Origin: Tenggerimyces flavus
GTDB lineage: Bacteria; Actinomycetota; Actinomycetes; Propionibacteriales; Actinopolymorphaceae
DNA length: 64,000 nucleotides
Direction: 5' to 3'
NCBI RefSeq assembly: GCF_016907715.1
Contig: NZ_JAFBCM010000001.1
Coordinates: 6,386,001-6,450,000 of the forward strand
Below are positions 18,687-27,077 of the stretch, one piece after another (positions within the stretch are counted from its first letter, which is position 1; each line of letters opens with the position of its first letter). Made by a program: the position numbers and the translations under genes. The notes beneath the pieces are model-generated. The model was given only the letters and a program-made list of their open reading frames with translations, had not been told where the DNA came from and did no database searches.

Positions 18687-19711
18687 CTCTTGCGGGGCTC
18701 GGAGACCAGCACCCGTCGAAGCGTCTCGAACTCCTCGACGCACATGCCGGCGCCGGCCGCGACCGACTGCAGCGGGTCGTCGGCGACCCGTACGGGCACC
18801 CCGGTCTCGTGCTGGAGGCGGGCGGCGAGCCCGTTCAGCAACGCACCGCCGCCGGTGAGGATGATGCCCCGCCGGACGATGTCGCCGGCGAGTTCGGGCG
18901 GGCAGGTGTCGAGCGTGGTGCGGACCGCGTCGATGATCGCGTTGACGGGTTCCTCGAGCGCCTTGCGGATCTCGTCGGTGGACACCGTGACGGTCTTCGG
19001 CAGCCCGCTGACGAGGTCGCGTCCGCGTACGTCCGCCTCGGGCTCGTCCGGAACGGGGAACGCCGAGCCGATCGTCGACTTGATCTCCTCGGCGGTGCGC
19101 TCGCCGAGCATCAGCGAGTACTCCTTCTTGAGGTAGGAGATCACCGCCTTGTCGAGCTCGTCGCCGGCGACGCGGATCGAGCAGCTCGTGACGATTCCGC
19201 CGAGAGAGATGATCGCGACCTCGGTCGTCCCGCCGCCGATGTCGACGACCATGTTGCCAGTGGGCTCGTGCACGGGAAGCCCGGCGCCGACCGCGGCAGC
19301 CATCGGCTCCTCGATCAGGTAGACCATCCGGGCGCCAGCCTGGTAGCCGGCGTCGCGGACCGCGCGCTGCTCCACGGTGGTGATGCCGGACGGGACGCAG
19401 ACGACCAGCCGCGGCTTGGCGAAGTAGCGCCGCTTGTGCACCTGCTGGATGAAGTACCGGAGCATCTTCTCGGCGGCGTCGAAGTCCGCGATGACGCCGT
19501 CCTTGAGCGGGCGGATCGCGGTGATCGTGCCGGGCGTACGGCCGATCATCTGCTTCGCGGCGGTCCCGACGGCGACGATCGTGTTGGTCGCGGTGTTCGT
19601 GGCGACGACGGAGGGCTCGCTGAGCACGACGCCGCGCCCGCGCACGTAGACGAGGGTGTTCGCCGTTCCGAGGTCGACGGCCAGATCCCGGCCGAGAAAG
19701 CTGTTCGCCAT
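18683..19711 (-). CDS. mreB: Actin-like cell-shape protein MreB
   Basis: 342-residue bacterial actin. The phosphate-1 motif is AVDLGTANTLVYVRGRGVVL, phosphate-2 is VVDIGGGTTEVAIISLGG, and the adenosine motif is IILTGGGALLNGLAARLQ. The N-terminal NSFLGRDL segment resembles the membrane-binding tip. It polymerises on the inner membrane and positions MreC/MreD, PBP2 and RodA. First gene of the operon, in the conserved position next to ndk. Confidence 0.96.
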   Translation of the reverse strand: MANSFLGRDLAVDLGTANTLVYVRGRGVVLSEPSVVATNTATNTIVAVGTAAKQMIGRTPGTITAIRPLKDGVIADFDAAEKMLRYFIQQVHKRRYFAKPRLVVCVPSGITTVEQRAVRDAGYQAGARMVYLIEEPMAAAVGAGLPVHEPTGNMVVDIGGGTTEVAIISLGGIVTSCSIRVAGDELDKAVISYLKKEYSLMLGERTAEEIKSTIGSAFPVPDEPEADVRGRDLVSGLPKTVTVSTDEIRKALEEPVNAIIDAVRTTLDTCPPELAGDIVRRGIILTGGGALLNGLAARLQHETGVPVRVADDPLQSVAAGAGMCVEEFETLRRVLVSEPRKR

Positions 19712-19766
19712 TTCGGTAGCCAGTTTGACACGCTACGTAGCCGTGGCTTGCGGTGACTCGCCGGGG

Positions 19767-20039
19767 TCATGTCCAAGCTTGGGTGAGATAGACCCGTTCT
19801 CGGGCGACGACGCCGTCGGCGAACTCGGTGACGACGACGGCGAGGGCGGGCTCGCCGTCGTCGTTGTCGAGGCGGTACTCGTGCACCCACACGTTCGGGG
19901 CGCGTACGGACCACTCAGCCGCGGCTCCGACCTGCGGGAAGTCCAGCCGCACGTCGTCGGCATACAGCGCCGACCAGCCGCGGTCGGAGCGGTGCTTCAG
20001 CAGCTTGTCGATCAGGTCTCGGGCGGTGCTCTCGTTCAT
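19767..20039 (-). CDS. SnoaL/NTF2-like small protein
   Basis: 90-residue protein with an NTF2-like pattern: an N-terminal helix (ARDLIDKLLKHRSDRGWSAL), then strands with YADDVRLDFP, VWVHEYRLDN and ALAVVVTEFADG. Members often sense or bind small ligands or act as isomerases; no catalytic residues can be named. It lies between ndk and mreB, reading with both. Family assignment is by pattern only. Confidence 0.65.
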   Translation of the reverse strand: MNESTARDLIDKLLKHRSDRGWSALYADDVRLDFPQVGAAAEWSVRAPNVWVHEYRLDNDDGEPALAVVVTEFADGVVARERVYLTQAWT

Positions 20040-20109
20040 ACGTTCAAGCGTGCGGTGGCGCGAGACCGGGCGGCATGGGGAGGACTACTTAGATTTCCCA
20101 TTCGGGCGC

Positions 20110-20517
20110 CTAGATGTCGGGGAAGAACAGCTTGATCTCGCGTGCGGCCGACTCCACCGAGTCCGAGCCGTGGACGAGATTCTCCCGGTTCGACAGGCCC
20201 AAATCGCCACGGATCGATCCCGCGGCGGCCTTCCGGGCATCGGTCGCACCGTTCAGCAGGCGTACGGCCTCCACGGCCTCGTCGCCCTCGAGCACCAGCG
20301 CCACGAGCGGTCCGCTGATGACGAACTCGCGCAGCGGCGGGTACCAGGCCTTCTCCAGGTGCTCGCCGTAGTGCTGGTCGGCCGTCTCGCCGTCGATCGT
20401 GCGCAGATCCATCGCGACGATCGAGAGCCCCTTGCGTTCGTACCGGGCCAGGACGTCGCCGACCAGCCCACGACGGACCGCATCCGGCTTGATCAGGACC
20501 AGGGTGCGCTCGGACAC
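20110..20517 (-). CDS. ndk: Nucleoside diphosphate kinase
   Basis: Transfers the gamma-phosphate between nucleoside triphosphates and diphosphates. At 135 residues it is standard length. It contains TLVLIKPDAVRRGLVG at the N-terminus, the phosphorylated His116 in ENLVHGSDS, and the conserved GDLG and EIKLFFPD segments. Cytosolic. Conserved neighbour of folC/DUF4233 and mreB in actinobacteria. Confidence 0.97.
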   Translation of the reverse strand: MSERTLVLIKPDAVRRGLVGDVLARYERKGLSIVAMDLRTIDGETADQHYGEHLEKAWYPPLREFVISGPLVALVLEGDEAVEAVRLLNGATDARKAAAGSIRGDLGLSNRENLVHGSDSVESAAREIKLFFPDI

Positions 20518-20576
20518 GACAGAAACTCCTTAAGAACGAGGTCACGACGGCAAAGCACACGCAGCGTAGCCGACGC

Positions 20577-20921
20577 TCATCCCTCGCTGGGTGCCTGGGC
20601 AGCGATCTTGCGGTCGAAGACGAGGCAGGCGAACCAGAGGATGCCGAAGATCGCGCCGAGCGCGAGCATGATCGACACCACGAATCCGCTCGCGAACGCG
20701 GCCACCTGCACCACCGAGCCGAGCACCACGCCGACCGGCTTACGCAGCGTCGCGGCCGCCGCGACGCACATCAGGACGATCGCCAGGCCGCCCCAGATCG
20801 CCAACCCACGCGGTGCATCGGCCACGCCGATCGCCACCGGGATCGCGAGCCCGACGATGATCGCCTCGAAGACGAGGATCGCCGACAGCGTTCCCCGCAT
20901 CACCGTCACGTTCAGGTTCAC
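20577..20921 (-). CDS. DUF4233 membrane protein
   Basis: 114-residue protein with three to four transmembrane helices (SAILVFEAIIVGLAIPVAI; LAIWGGLAIVLMCVAAA; ALGAIFGILWFACLVFD). This small family is found directly downstream of folC in actinobacteria, and here its start overlaps the folC stop by four bases. Its role is unknown. Confidence 0.85.
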   Translation of the reverse strand: MNLNVTVMRGTLSAILVFEAIIVGLAIPVAIGVADAPRGLAIWGGLAIVLMCVAAAATLRKPVGVVLGSVVQVAAFASGFVVSIMLALGAIFGILWFACLVFDRKIAAQAPSEG

Positions 20922-22282
20922 TGCGCCTCGCCCCGTCCCAACAGCACGCGCGCCTCGCCGGCCGTGATCACCGAGCCGGTCACGAGCACCCCGCCCCCGC
21001 CCATCTCCTTGGCCTGTTCGTCAGCCGTGCGGACGGCGGCGTCGAGTGCGTCCGGCAGCAGCGGCGCGACCTCGACCCGGTCCTCACCGAAGATGTCGAT
21101 CGCGATCTCGGCCAGCTCCGCGGCCGGCATCGCACGCTCGGTGGAGTTCTGCGTCACCACGACGTGGTCCATGACCGGCTCGAACGCCTCGAGCACACCT
21201 GCGACGTCCTTGTCCTGCATGACGCCGATCACGCCGACGAGCGGTTCGAACGTGAACGCCTCGCTGATCGCCGCCGCGGTCGCCTCGGCGCCGTGCGGGT
21301 TGTGTGCCGCGTCGAGCAGAACGGTCGGGCTCCGGCGGACGATCTCCAACCGCCCCGGCGACGTCACGCCGCCGAACGCCTCGCGAACGATGTCCGCGTT
21401 CAATCCCTCTGGGGCGCCGCCGGCGAGGAACGCCTCGACCGCGGCGAGCGCGCAGGCCGCGTTGTGCGCCTGGTGAACTCCGTGCAGGGGAAGGAAGATC
21501 TCGTGGTACTCCCCCGACAGGCCCTTCAGCGAGATCATCTGCCCGCCGACCGCGATCTCGCGCTCGACGACGCCGAACTCGATCCCCTCGCGGGCCACGG
21601 TCGCACCGACCTCGGCCGCGCGGCGCATCAGCACCTCGGCGACCTCGACCTCCTGCTGCGCGATCACCGCGATCGCGCCAGGCTTGATGATCCCGGCCTT
21701 CTCCCGCGCGATCTCCGGCGGCGTGTTGCCGAGGTACTTGGCGTGGTCGACCGCGATCGGCGTGACGACCGCGACCTTGCCGTCGGCGACGTTCGTCGCG
21801 TCCCACGTCCCGCCGAGCCCGACCTCCAGCACGGCGGCGTCGACCGGAGCGTCGGCGAACGCGGCGAAGCCCATCGCGGTGATGATCTCGAAGAACGACA
21901 GCGGCCGGTCGAGCATCGGGTCAGCCAGGTCGACGAACGGCATCACCTCGGCGTACGTCTGCACGAAGCGTTCGTAGTCGATCGGCTCGCCCGACAACGA
22001 GATGCGCTCCCTGATCTCAGCGAGATGCGGGCTGGTGAGCCGCCCGGTCCGTACGCCGAACGCGACCAGCAGGCTGTCGACCATCCGTGCGGTGCTGGTC
22101 TTGCCGTTCGTCCCGGTCAGATGGATGACGGGCGCGGCGTGCTGCGGCTCGCCGAGCAGCTCGCACAGCCTCTTGATCCGCTCGATCGTCGGCCCCTCGA
22201 CCGACTTGTGCTCCGGCAGCCGCGCCAGCAACGCGCGCTCGACATCGACATACAGCGCGCGCTCTTCATCGCCTTGGGTCAT
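20918..22282 (-). CDS. folC: Bifunctional folylpolyglutamate synthase/dihydrofolate synthase
   Basis: Adds glutamate to dihydropteroate and to folates. It has 454 residues with the Mur-ligase-like ATP site LTGTNGKTSTARMVDSLL at about 55-72, the substrate-loop region VGLGGTWDATN, and the HxK motif VDHAKYLGNTPPEIAREKAG, followed by the C-terminal ligase domain (LLDAAHNPHGAEA). The ATG overlaps the stop of the upstream vapC-like gene (ATGA), an unusual coupling with a toxin gene. The stop overlaps the DUF4233 start. Confidence 0.96.
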   Translation of the reverse strand: MTQGDEERALYVDVERALLARLPEHKSVEGPTIERIKRLCELLGEPQHAAPVIHLTGTNGKTSTARMVDSLLVAFGVRTGRLTSPHLAEIRERISLSGEPIDYERFVQTYAEVMPFVDLADPMLDRPLSFFEIITAMGFAAFADAPVDAAVLEVGLGGTWDATNVADGKVAVVTPIAVDHAKYLGNTPPEIAREKAGIIKPGAIAVIAQQEVEVAEVLMRRAAEVGATVAREGIEFGVVEREIAVGGQMISLKGLSGEYHEIFLPLHGVHQAHNAACALAAVEAFLAGGAPEGLNADIVREAFGGVTSPGRLEIVRRSPTVLLDAAHNPHGAEATAAAISEAFTFEPLVGVIGVMQDKDVAGVLEAFEPVMDHVVVTQNSTERAMPAAELAEIAIDIFGEDRVEVAPLLPDALDAAVRTADEQAKEMGGGGVLVTGSVITAGEARVLLGRGEAQ

Positions 22283-22752
22283 TGAGTGATGGGCTCTTCC
22301 ACGAAGGGGTTCTCGACGGTCACCGAACCGAACTTACGCCCATGCTGCAGATCCTCGGTAAGCAGCCTTGTCGCACCCGCCCGCTTGGCCGCCTCGATGA
22401 TGAGTGCGTCCCAGAACGAGACGGAGTCACGCTCTTCCAGCTTCGACGCATCGAGGACGAGTTCCGGATCGGCTGTCACGACTCGCCAAGCCGAGTACGT
22501 GGTGAGGACCTCGCGGGCTGTCGACGCCGCCATCGGCTGGGCGAACTTCCTTGTCACCGTGTTGTAGAACTCCTGCATGACCTGAGCGCTGATGGCTCCA
22601 GCGCCGCCCTGCCACAGCTTCGACAACCATTCGTTTGCCCGCTTCCGCTTCTCAGGCTCATCAAGGTCGTAGGCGTACACCAACACGTTCGTGTCAACAA
22701 AGGTGATCGAATGCACCAAGGTCAACGGTCGTACAGATCCTCGCGTTTCCAC
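22279..22752 (-). CDS. PIN-domain ribonuclease, VapC-like toxin
   Basis: Putative tRNA/mRNA endonuclease toxin. The PIN acidic residues are in FVDTNVLVYAYD, VMQEFYNT, FWDALIIEAA and LLTEDLQHG. The start is uncertain. GTG 22752 has an excellent GGGGGAGG six bases before it, inside the antitoxin gene, and gives a 157-residue protein. GTG 22716, right after the antitoxin stop, would give the classic PIN N-terminus VHSITFVDTN without a clear ribosome site. It follows the antitoxin gene and overlaps folC by four bases. Confidence 0.88.
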   Translation of the reverse strand: METRGSVRPLTLVHSITFVDTNVLVYAYDLDEPEKRKRANEWLSKLWQGGAGAISAQVMQEFYNTVTRKFAQPMAASTAREVLTTYSAWRVVTADPELVLDASKLEERDSVSFWDALIIEAAKRAGATRLLTEDLQHGRKFGSVTVENPFVEEPITQ

Positions 22753-22964
22753 TTGCGGCCTCCCCCATGCGTCGCGGCTGTGTCCATGAGCTCCATGGCA
22801 CGCTTCCGCGCCGCTTCATAACGCTCATCTTCGTCAGCCAGGTGCTCGATCTGTTGAGCAACGAGCTGACTGATCGACGTGCCGCGCTTCTCGGCGACCA
22901 CTCGGGCACGACTGATGACGTCCTCATCCAGCTGGACTGTCAGGTTCCGCTTCGCCATGCCCAC
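22722..22964 (-). CDS. Ribbon-helix-helix antitoxin, VapB-like
   Basis: 80-residue protein with an N-terminal RHH DNA-binding motif (RNLTVQLDEDVISRARVVAE, then GTSISQLVAQQIEHLAD) and a charged C-terminal tail (ARKRAMELMDTAATHGGGRK) of the kind that wraps the PIN toxin. A GTG at 22964 and an ATG two codons later are both possible starts. Located in front of the PIN gene, it should neutralise the toxin and repress the pair. Confidence 0.85.
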   Translation of the reverse strand: MGMAKRNLTVQLDEDVISRARVVAEKRGTSISQLVAQQIEHLADEDERYEAARKRAMELMDTAATHGGGRKWKREDLYDR

Positions 22965-23002
22965 AGTATGCCACGTGGAGCTGCCTGATTCACGCCACTA
23001 TA

Positions 23003-25624
23003 TCAAGCCGTCGGGAGGCCGGCGAGCTGGGATTCGAGGCGGGTGATCTCGGTTTCGGCGGTGGCGAGCTGGGCGCGGACCTTCTCGACGACCGGGGGCG
23101 GGGCTTTGTCGAGGAACTGGGCGTTGCCCAGCTTGCCCTCCGACTGCGCCTTCTCCTTCCGGGCCGCGGCGAGGTCCTTCTCCAGCCGCTTCCGCTCGGC
23201 CGCGACGTCGATGGTGCCGGCGGTGTCGAGCTCGACGGTCACGTTCTCCACCAGCAGCGACGCGGTCGGGGCGAAGCCGTCGGCCGGCGTTTCCAGCCGC
23301 AGCAACGTACGGATCGCCGGCTCGTGCGCGACCAGCACCGTCGATTCGATCCCGACCAGGCGAGCCGGCACGCGCTGGCCGTCCTTCAAGCCCTGGTCGG
23401 CGCGGAACCGCCGCACCTCCGTCACCAGCCGCTGCACCGCGGCCAGCTCGGCCTCGGCAGCGGCGTCGAGGTACGACGACTCGGCCGACGGCCACGAAGA
23501 CACGACGATCGACTCGCCGCCGGTCAGCGCGAGCCAGAGCCGCTCGGTGACGAACGGCATCACCGGATGCAGCAGCCGGAACAACCGCTCCAGGACGTGG
23601 CCGAGCACCGCCCGCGAGGCGTCCGCGGCGGCGCCGCCGGCGTTGAGCGAGGTCTTCGCCAGCTCCACGTACCAGTCGCAGAACTCGTTCCACGCGAACG
23701 CCTGGATCGTCTCGCACACCTTGGCGAACTCGTACCCCTCGTAGTACGCGTCGACCTCGGCGATCACCGTGTGCAGCCGCGACAGGATCCACCGGTCCGC
23801 AGCGGTCAATGAGGCGGCCGGCGGCACGGGCGACGAGGCGGAAGCCCCGTTGAGCAAGGCGAAACGCGTCGCGTTCCACAGCTTCGTGGTGAAGTTACGC
23901 GAGCCCTGGCACCACTCCTCCGAGACCGGGACGTCCGATCCGGGGTTCGCCCCACGGGCCAAGGTGAAACGGGTCGCGTCGGCGCCGTACCGGTCGATCC
24001 AGTCCAGCGGGTCGACCACGTTGCCGAACGACTTCGACATCTTCTTGCCGTGCGCATCGCGGACCATGCCGTGTAGGACGACGGTCTTGAACGGCACCGC
24101 CCCCTCCGGCCCCTGGTCCCGCATCGCGTGCAGGCCGAACATCACCATCCGCGCGACCCAGAAGAACAAGATGTCGTACCCGGTGACCAGCACGCTGGTC
24201 GGGTAGTAGCGCGCCAGGTCTTCCGTCGAGTCCGGCCAGCCGAGGGTCGTCACCGGCCAGAGCCCGGAGGAGAACCAGGTGTCGAGAACGTCCGCGTCCT
24301 GGGTCCAGCCGTCGCCGGACGGCGGCTCCTCGTCCGGTCCGACGCAGACGGTCTCGCCGTCGGGGCCGTACCAGACCGGGATCCGGTGCCCCCACCACAG
24401 CTGCCGGGAGATGCACCAGTCGTGCATGTTGTCGACCCAGTCGAAGTAGCGTTTCGCCATCTCCGGCGGGTGAATCGCGATGCGTCCTTCGCGTACGGCG
24501 GCGCTCGCGGCCTCTGCCAACGGGGCGACCTTCACGAACCACTGCAGCGAGACCCGCGGCTCGACCACCGTGTCGCAGCGCTGGCAGTGGCCGACGGCGT
24601 GCCGGTACGGGCGGACCTCCTTGTCGATCCGCCCTTCCGCGCGCAGAGCCGCGACGACGGCGGGCCGCGCCTCGAACCGGTCGAGTCCCTGGAACGGGCC
24701 GTGCGCGGTGATCACGCCGTGCTCGTCCATCACGGTGAAGCTCGGCAGGTCGTGGCGGCGGCCGATCTCGAAGTCGTTCGGGTCGTGCGCGGGCGTCACC
24801 TTGACCGCGCCCGTGCCGAACTCGGGGTCGACGTGCTCGTCGCCGACCACCGGGATGCGGCGGCCGGTGAGCGGCAGCTCGACCTCGGTGCCGATCAGGT
24901 GCTTGTACCGTTCGTCCTCGGGGTGAACCGCGACGCCGGTGTCACCCAGCATCGTCTCGGCTCGCGTCGTCGCGACGACGATCGAGGAATCACCTTCCCC
25001 GTAACGGATGTAGACGAGCTCACCCTCGTCGTCGGAGTGCTCGACCTCGATGTCGGACAGCGCGGTGAGGCAGCGCGGGCACCAGTTGATGATGCGTTCG
25101 GCGCGGTACGCGAGGCCGTCCTCGTACAGCCGCTTGAACATCGTGAGGACGGCGCGCGAGCGCTGCTCGTCCATCGTGAACGACTCGCGGTCCCAGTCGA
25201 CGGAGTCGCCGAGCCGCTTCATCTGGCCGAGGATCCGGCCGCCGGACTCGGCCTTCCATTGCCAGACCCGCTTGACGAACTCGTCGCGGCCGAGGTCGTG
25301 CCTGCTGAGGCCCTCCTTGGCGAGCTCGCGCTCGACGACGTTCTGCGTCGCGATGCCGGCGTGGTCCATGCCGGGCAGCCAGAGCGCGTCGTACCCCTGC
25401 ATCCGGCGGCGACGGATGAGGATGTCCTGGATGGTGTGGTCGAGCGCGTGGCCGACGTGCAGCGAGCCCGTGACGTTCGGCGGCGGGATCACGATGCTGT
25501 ACGGCTCGGCATCCTCTTTGCCGGAGGGCGCGAAGTAGCCGCGTTCGACCCAGCTGTCGTAGAGCGGTCCCTCGACGTCGGCCGGAACGAACGCCGGGGG
25601 GAGCTCGGGTTGCGCTGCACTCAT
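23003..25624 (-). CDS. valS: Valyl-tRNA synthetase, classical bacterial type
   Basis: Charges tRNA-Val. It has 873 residues with the class I signature H56-V-G-H59 ([15 protein letters not shown]), the editing (CP1) domain including [19 protein letters not shown], the K528-M-S-K-S532 loop (KKMSKSFGN), an anticodon-binding helical domain and the C-terminal coiled-coil arm (about 800-870, [20 protein letters not shown]). This is the copy in the conserved valS-folC-ndk position, so it is probably the housekeeping enzyme. A second ValRS gene lies 7 kb away. Confidence 0.97.
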   Translation of the reverse strand: MSAAQPELPPAFVPADVEGPLYDSWVERGYFAPSGKEDAEPYSIVIPPPNVTGSLHVGHALDHTIQDILIRRRRMQGYDALWLPGMDHAGIATQNVVERELAKEGLSRHDLGRDEFVKRVWQWKAESGGRILGQMKRLGDSVDWDRESFTMDEQRSRAVLTMFKRLYEDGLAYRAERIINWCPRCLTALSDIEVEHSDDEGELVYIRYGEGDSSIVVATTRAETMLGDTGVAVHPEDERYKHLIGTEVELPLTGRRIPVVGDEHVDPEFGTGAVKVTPAHDPNDFEIGRRHDLPSFTVMDEHGVITAHGPFQGLDRFEARPAVVAALRAEGRIDKEVRPYRHAVGHCQRCDTVVEPRVSLQWFVKVAPLAEAASAAVREGRIAIHPPEMAKRYFDWVDNMHDWCISRQLWWGHRIPVWYGPDGETVCVGPDEEPPSGDGWTQDADVLDTWFSSGLWPVTTLGWPDSTEDLARYYPTSVLVTGYDILFFWVARMVMFGLHAMRDQGPEGAVPFKTVVLHGMVRDAHGKKMSKSFGNVVDPLDWIDRYGADATRFTLARGANPGSDVPVSEEWCQGSRNFTTKLWNATRFALLNGASASSPVPPAASLTAADRWILSRLHTVIAEVDAYYEGYEFAKVCETIQAFAWNEFCDWYVELAKTSLNAGGAAADASRAVLGHVLERLFRLLHPVMPFVTERLWLALTGGESIVVSSWPSAESSYLDAAAEAELAAVQRLVTEVRRFRADQGLKDGQRVPARLVGIESTVLVAHEPAIRTLLRLETPADGFAPTASLLVENVTVELDTAGTIDVAAERKRLEKDLAAARKEKAQSEGKLGNAQFLDKAPPPVVEKVRAQLATAETEITRLESQLAGLPTA

Positions 25625-25663
25625 GCGGGAAGTCTAGAGACGGCGTTCCGGCATGATGCACGG

Positions 25664-26158
25664 GTGACCGACACCTTCCGATTCCGCCCCGCGACGGCGG
25701 ACAACGCGGCGTTCCTCGACGAGCTCACGGTGGAGGCGTTCAACTGGGCGCCGGACCGGGCTGAGCTGACGCTGGAGCAGATCCGTGCGGACGCTTCTCT
25801 GGCGAAGTACCTGGCGCCCTGGCCGGCTGCCGGCGAGTTCGGGGTCGTGGCCGAGTCTCTGGCCGGCGACCCGGCGGGGGCGGCGTGGCTGCGGTACTTC
25901 CCGGCTTCGTCGCCGGGCTACGGCTACGTGGCGGAGGACGTGCCGGAGCTGACGCTCGCCGTCGTCCCCGACTGGCGCGGCATGGGCCTCGGACGGCTGC
26001 TGCTCTCGGAGCTCGCTGCGGCTTCGCGTACTGCGGGGATCGCGCGAATCAGTCTGAGCGTGGAACGGGCCAACCACGCGGCGAAGCTCTACGCGGCCGC
26101 TGGCTACGAGGTGGTGGGCGGGGATGCGGACGCCGACACGATGGTCTTGACGCTCTGA
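25664..26158 (+). CDS. GNAT-family N-acetyltransferase
   Basis: 164 residues from a GTG at 25664, 39 bases from the divergent valS start. The acetyl-CoA pyrophosphate loop is VVPDWRGMGLGRLLLSELA, and the C-terminal NHAAKLYAAAGYEVVG is the GNAT motif B. A longer open frame to the left is the antisense of valS and not part of the gene. The acceptor substrate is unknown. Confidence 0.85.
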   Translation: MTDTFRFRPATADNAAFLDELTVEAFNWAPDRAELTLEQIRADASLAKYLAPWPAAGEFGVVAESLAGDPAGAAWLRYFPASSPGYGYVAEDVPELTLAVVPDWRGMGLGRLLLSELAAASRTAGIARISLSVERANHAAKLYAAAGYEVVGGDADADTMVLTL

Positions 26159-26170
26159 CCGCCCGTGGTG

Positions 26171-26231
26171 GTTTGGAATGAGGGCGTCCCTGTAGCGATC
26201 TATTCGATAGAGGGCGTCCCTCATTCGAAAC
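26171..26231. repeat. Degenerate paired-hairpin element
   Basis: Outer arms GTTTGGAATGAGGG (26171-26184) and CCCTCATTCGAAAC (26218-26231) pair with one mismatch in 14. Two internal copies of AGGGCGTCCCT form small stems with a CGT loop. The layout resembles the cleaner paired hairpins at 26969 and 62341. It begins 12 bases after the GNAT stop and may act as its terminator. Confidence 0.7.
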
Positions 26232-26246
26232 GGTGGCCACCTGCCC

Positions 26247-26346
26247 GTGATCATGAACGTGATCATGAACGTGATCATGAACGTGATCATGAAGGCTAAC
26301 CCGGCGTATACGACCGGTTCGGCTTCATGATCACGTTCATGATCAC
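26247..26346. repeat. 12-mer tandem array with inverted copies (TGATCATG words)
   Basis: Four head-to-tail 12-base units (GTGATCATGAAC three times, then GTGATCATGAAG) at 26247-26294. After a 28-base spacer, two units follow in inverted orientation at 26323-26346. The last two units and the inverted pair form a perfect 24-bp stem. Each unit contains the palindrome TGATCA. Confidence 0.9.
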
Positions 26347-26382
26347 GGCGGTGTGGAGGGCGCGGGGTGGATGGGCCGGGCA

Positions 26383-26407
26383 TTGGATGAAGGTGCCCTT
26401 CATCCAA
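26383..26407. repeat. Single GGATGAAGG hairpin
   Basis: An 11-bp perfect stem, TTGGATGAAGG with CCTTCATCCAA, loop TGC. It is the same hairpin as the right half of the element at 62341-62399. Confidence 0.9.
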
Positions 26408-26710
26408 GGTCCAGCGGTGACGTCCCGCCATTACCGCTCGGTCGCGCCGCCACCTCCGGTCGGTCGGCCCCGCCACCCCAGGGTCGTCGGCCCCGCGATC
26501 ACCGGTCGGCCATCCCTTCGACGGCCGGTCGGCCGTCCCTTTCGGACCAGCTCGGCGCCCCCCCCGTTGGCCGTCGTCGATGGCTCAATGGTGGGCGGAT
26601 CTCCTGCTCTGTCAGCGGATCGCTGCTGTTCTTGGCGCTTCGAGCTCGATTGATCTTTCGCGAGCTGTCCGGGATCGGTGCTCGCCGTGGGCTGTTGCGG
26701 CGGTCGATTT

Positions 26711-26827
26711 TGGTGGCCGGTCCGGGGCGCGTCAAGGGCGCCGTTTGGACGGCGCTTCGCGCAGTTTGCAAACGACGTCGCTTCGCGACCGCGTAGCGGC
26801 CCTTGACTCGCCCCGGCCCGGCCACCA
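26711..26827. repeat. Long imperfect inverted-repeat element (GTCAAGGGC type), copy 1
   Basis: About 30-base outer arms pair with few mismatches: TGGTGGCCGG...GTCAAGGGC on the left, GCCCTTGAC...GGCCACCA on the right. The interior has smaller hairpins (GCGCTTCGCGC; GTCGCTTCGCGAC). Read on the minus strand, its core GTCAAGGGCCGC, three bases, GCGGTCGCGAAGCGACG matches the element at 62528-62630. It is not coding in any convincing frame. Confidence 0.8.
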
Positions 26828-26968
26828 GTTCTTAACGCGCCGCCCCACCCCCCGGGAACGGGTGCCCGGAGGAGGTTCCTTCTTGCTCGGGTCTCTTGCC
26901 GAGCTCGCGTTGCTTGTTGGCCCCGCTTGCGTGTGGTGGCGATGAAGCCGGGCGTTCCGTCCCTTGTT

Positions 26969-27024
26969 TTGAATGAAGGGCACCTTCATTCAATAGGTTC
27001 GAATGAAGGTGCCCTTCATTCGAA
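26969..27024. repeat. Paired-hairpin element, GAATGAAGG type
   Basis: Hairpin 1 is TTGAATGAAGG with CCTTCATTCAA, loop GCA (26969-26993). After TAGG, hairpin 2 is TTCGAATGAAGG with CCTTCATTCGAA, loop TGC (26998-27024). The two hairpins are near reverse complements of each other. It lies 54 bases before the HTH/Clp-N gene, so it could affect that gene's transcription. Confidence 0.92.
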
Positions 27025-27077
27025 ACGGCTTGTCTAGGTGGGTTGACGCCGTAGTCTCTGTCTATCACTGTAGACGG

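Larger units (their letters stand above)
26159..27077. other. Repeat-rich intergenic region, no credible gene
   Basis: About 920 bases between the GNAT gene and the HTH/Clp-N gene. Open frames here lack coding character and are broken up by palindromes. The region holds a degenerate hairpin pair (26171-26231), a 12-mer array with inverted copies (26247-26346), a single hairpin (26383-26407), a long GTCAAGGGC element (26711-26827) and a full hairpin pair (26969-27024). The segment 26408-26710 shows only low-complexity GTCGG-rich sequence. Confidence 0.8.

Noticed and set aside
24128-25663. Long plus-strand extension of the GNAT gene across valS
   Set aside because: The region is valS on the other strand. 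The GNAT fold starts at GTG 25664, and the extension has no recognisable domain.
26247-26346. CRISPR array
   Set aside because: The 12-base units are contiguous without spacers and occur in both orientations. No cas genes are present.
26353-26945. Protein-coding genes in the repeat cluster
   Set aside because: Several overlapping open frames on both strands pass through palindromes. None has a ribosome site, a family pattern or consistent codon bias.
27003-27077. N-terminal extension of the HTH/Clp-N protein from ATG 27003
   Set aside because: That ATG is inside hairpin 2 of the paired-hairpin element, and the 25 extra residues are not protein-like.
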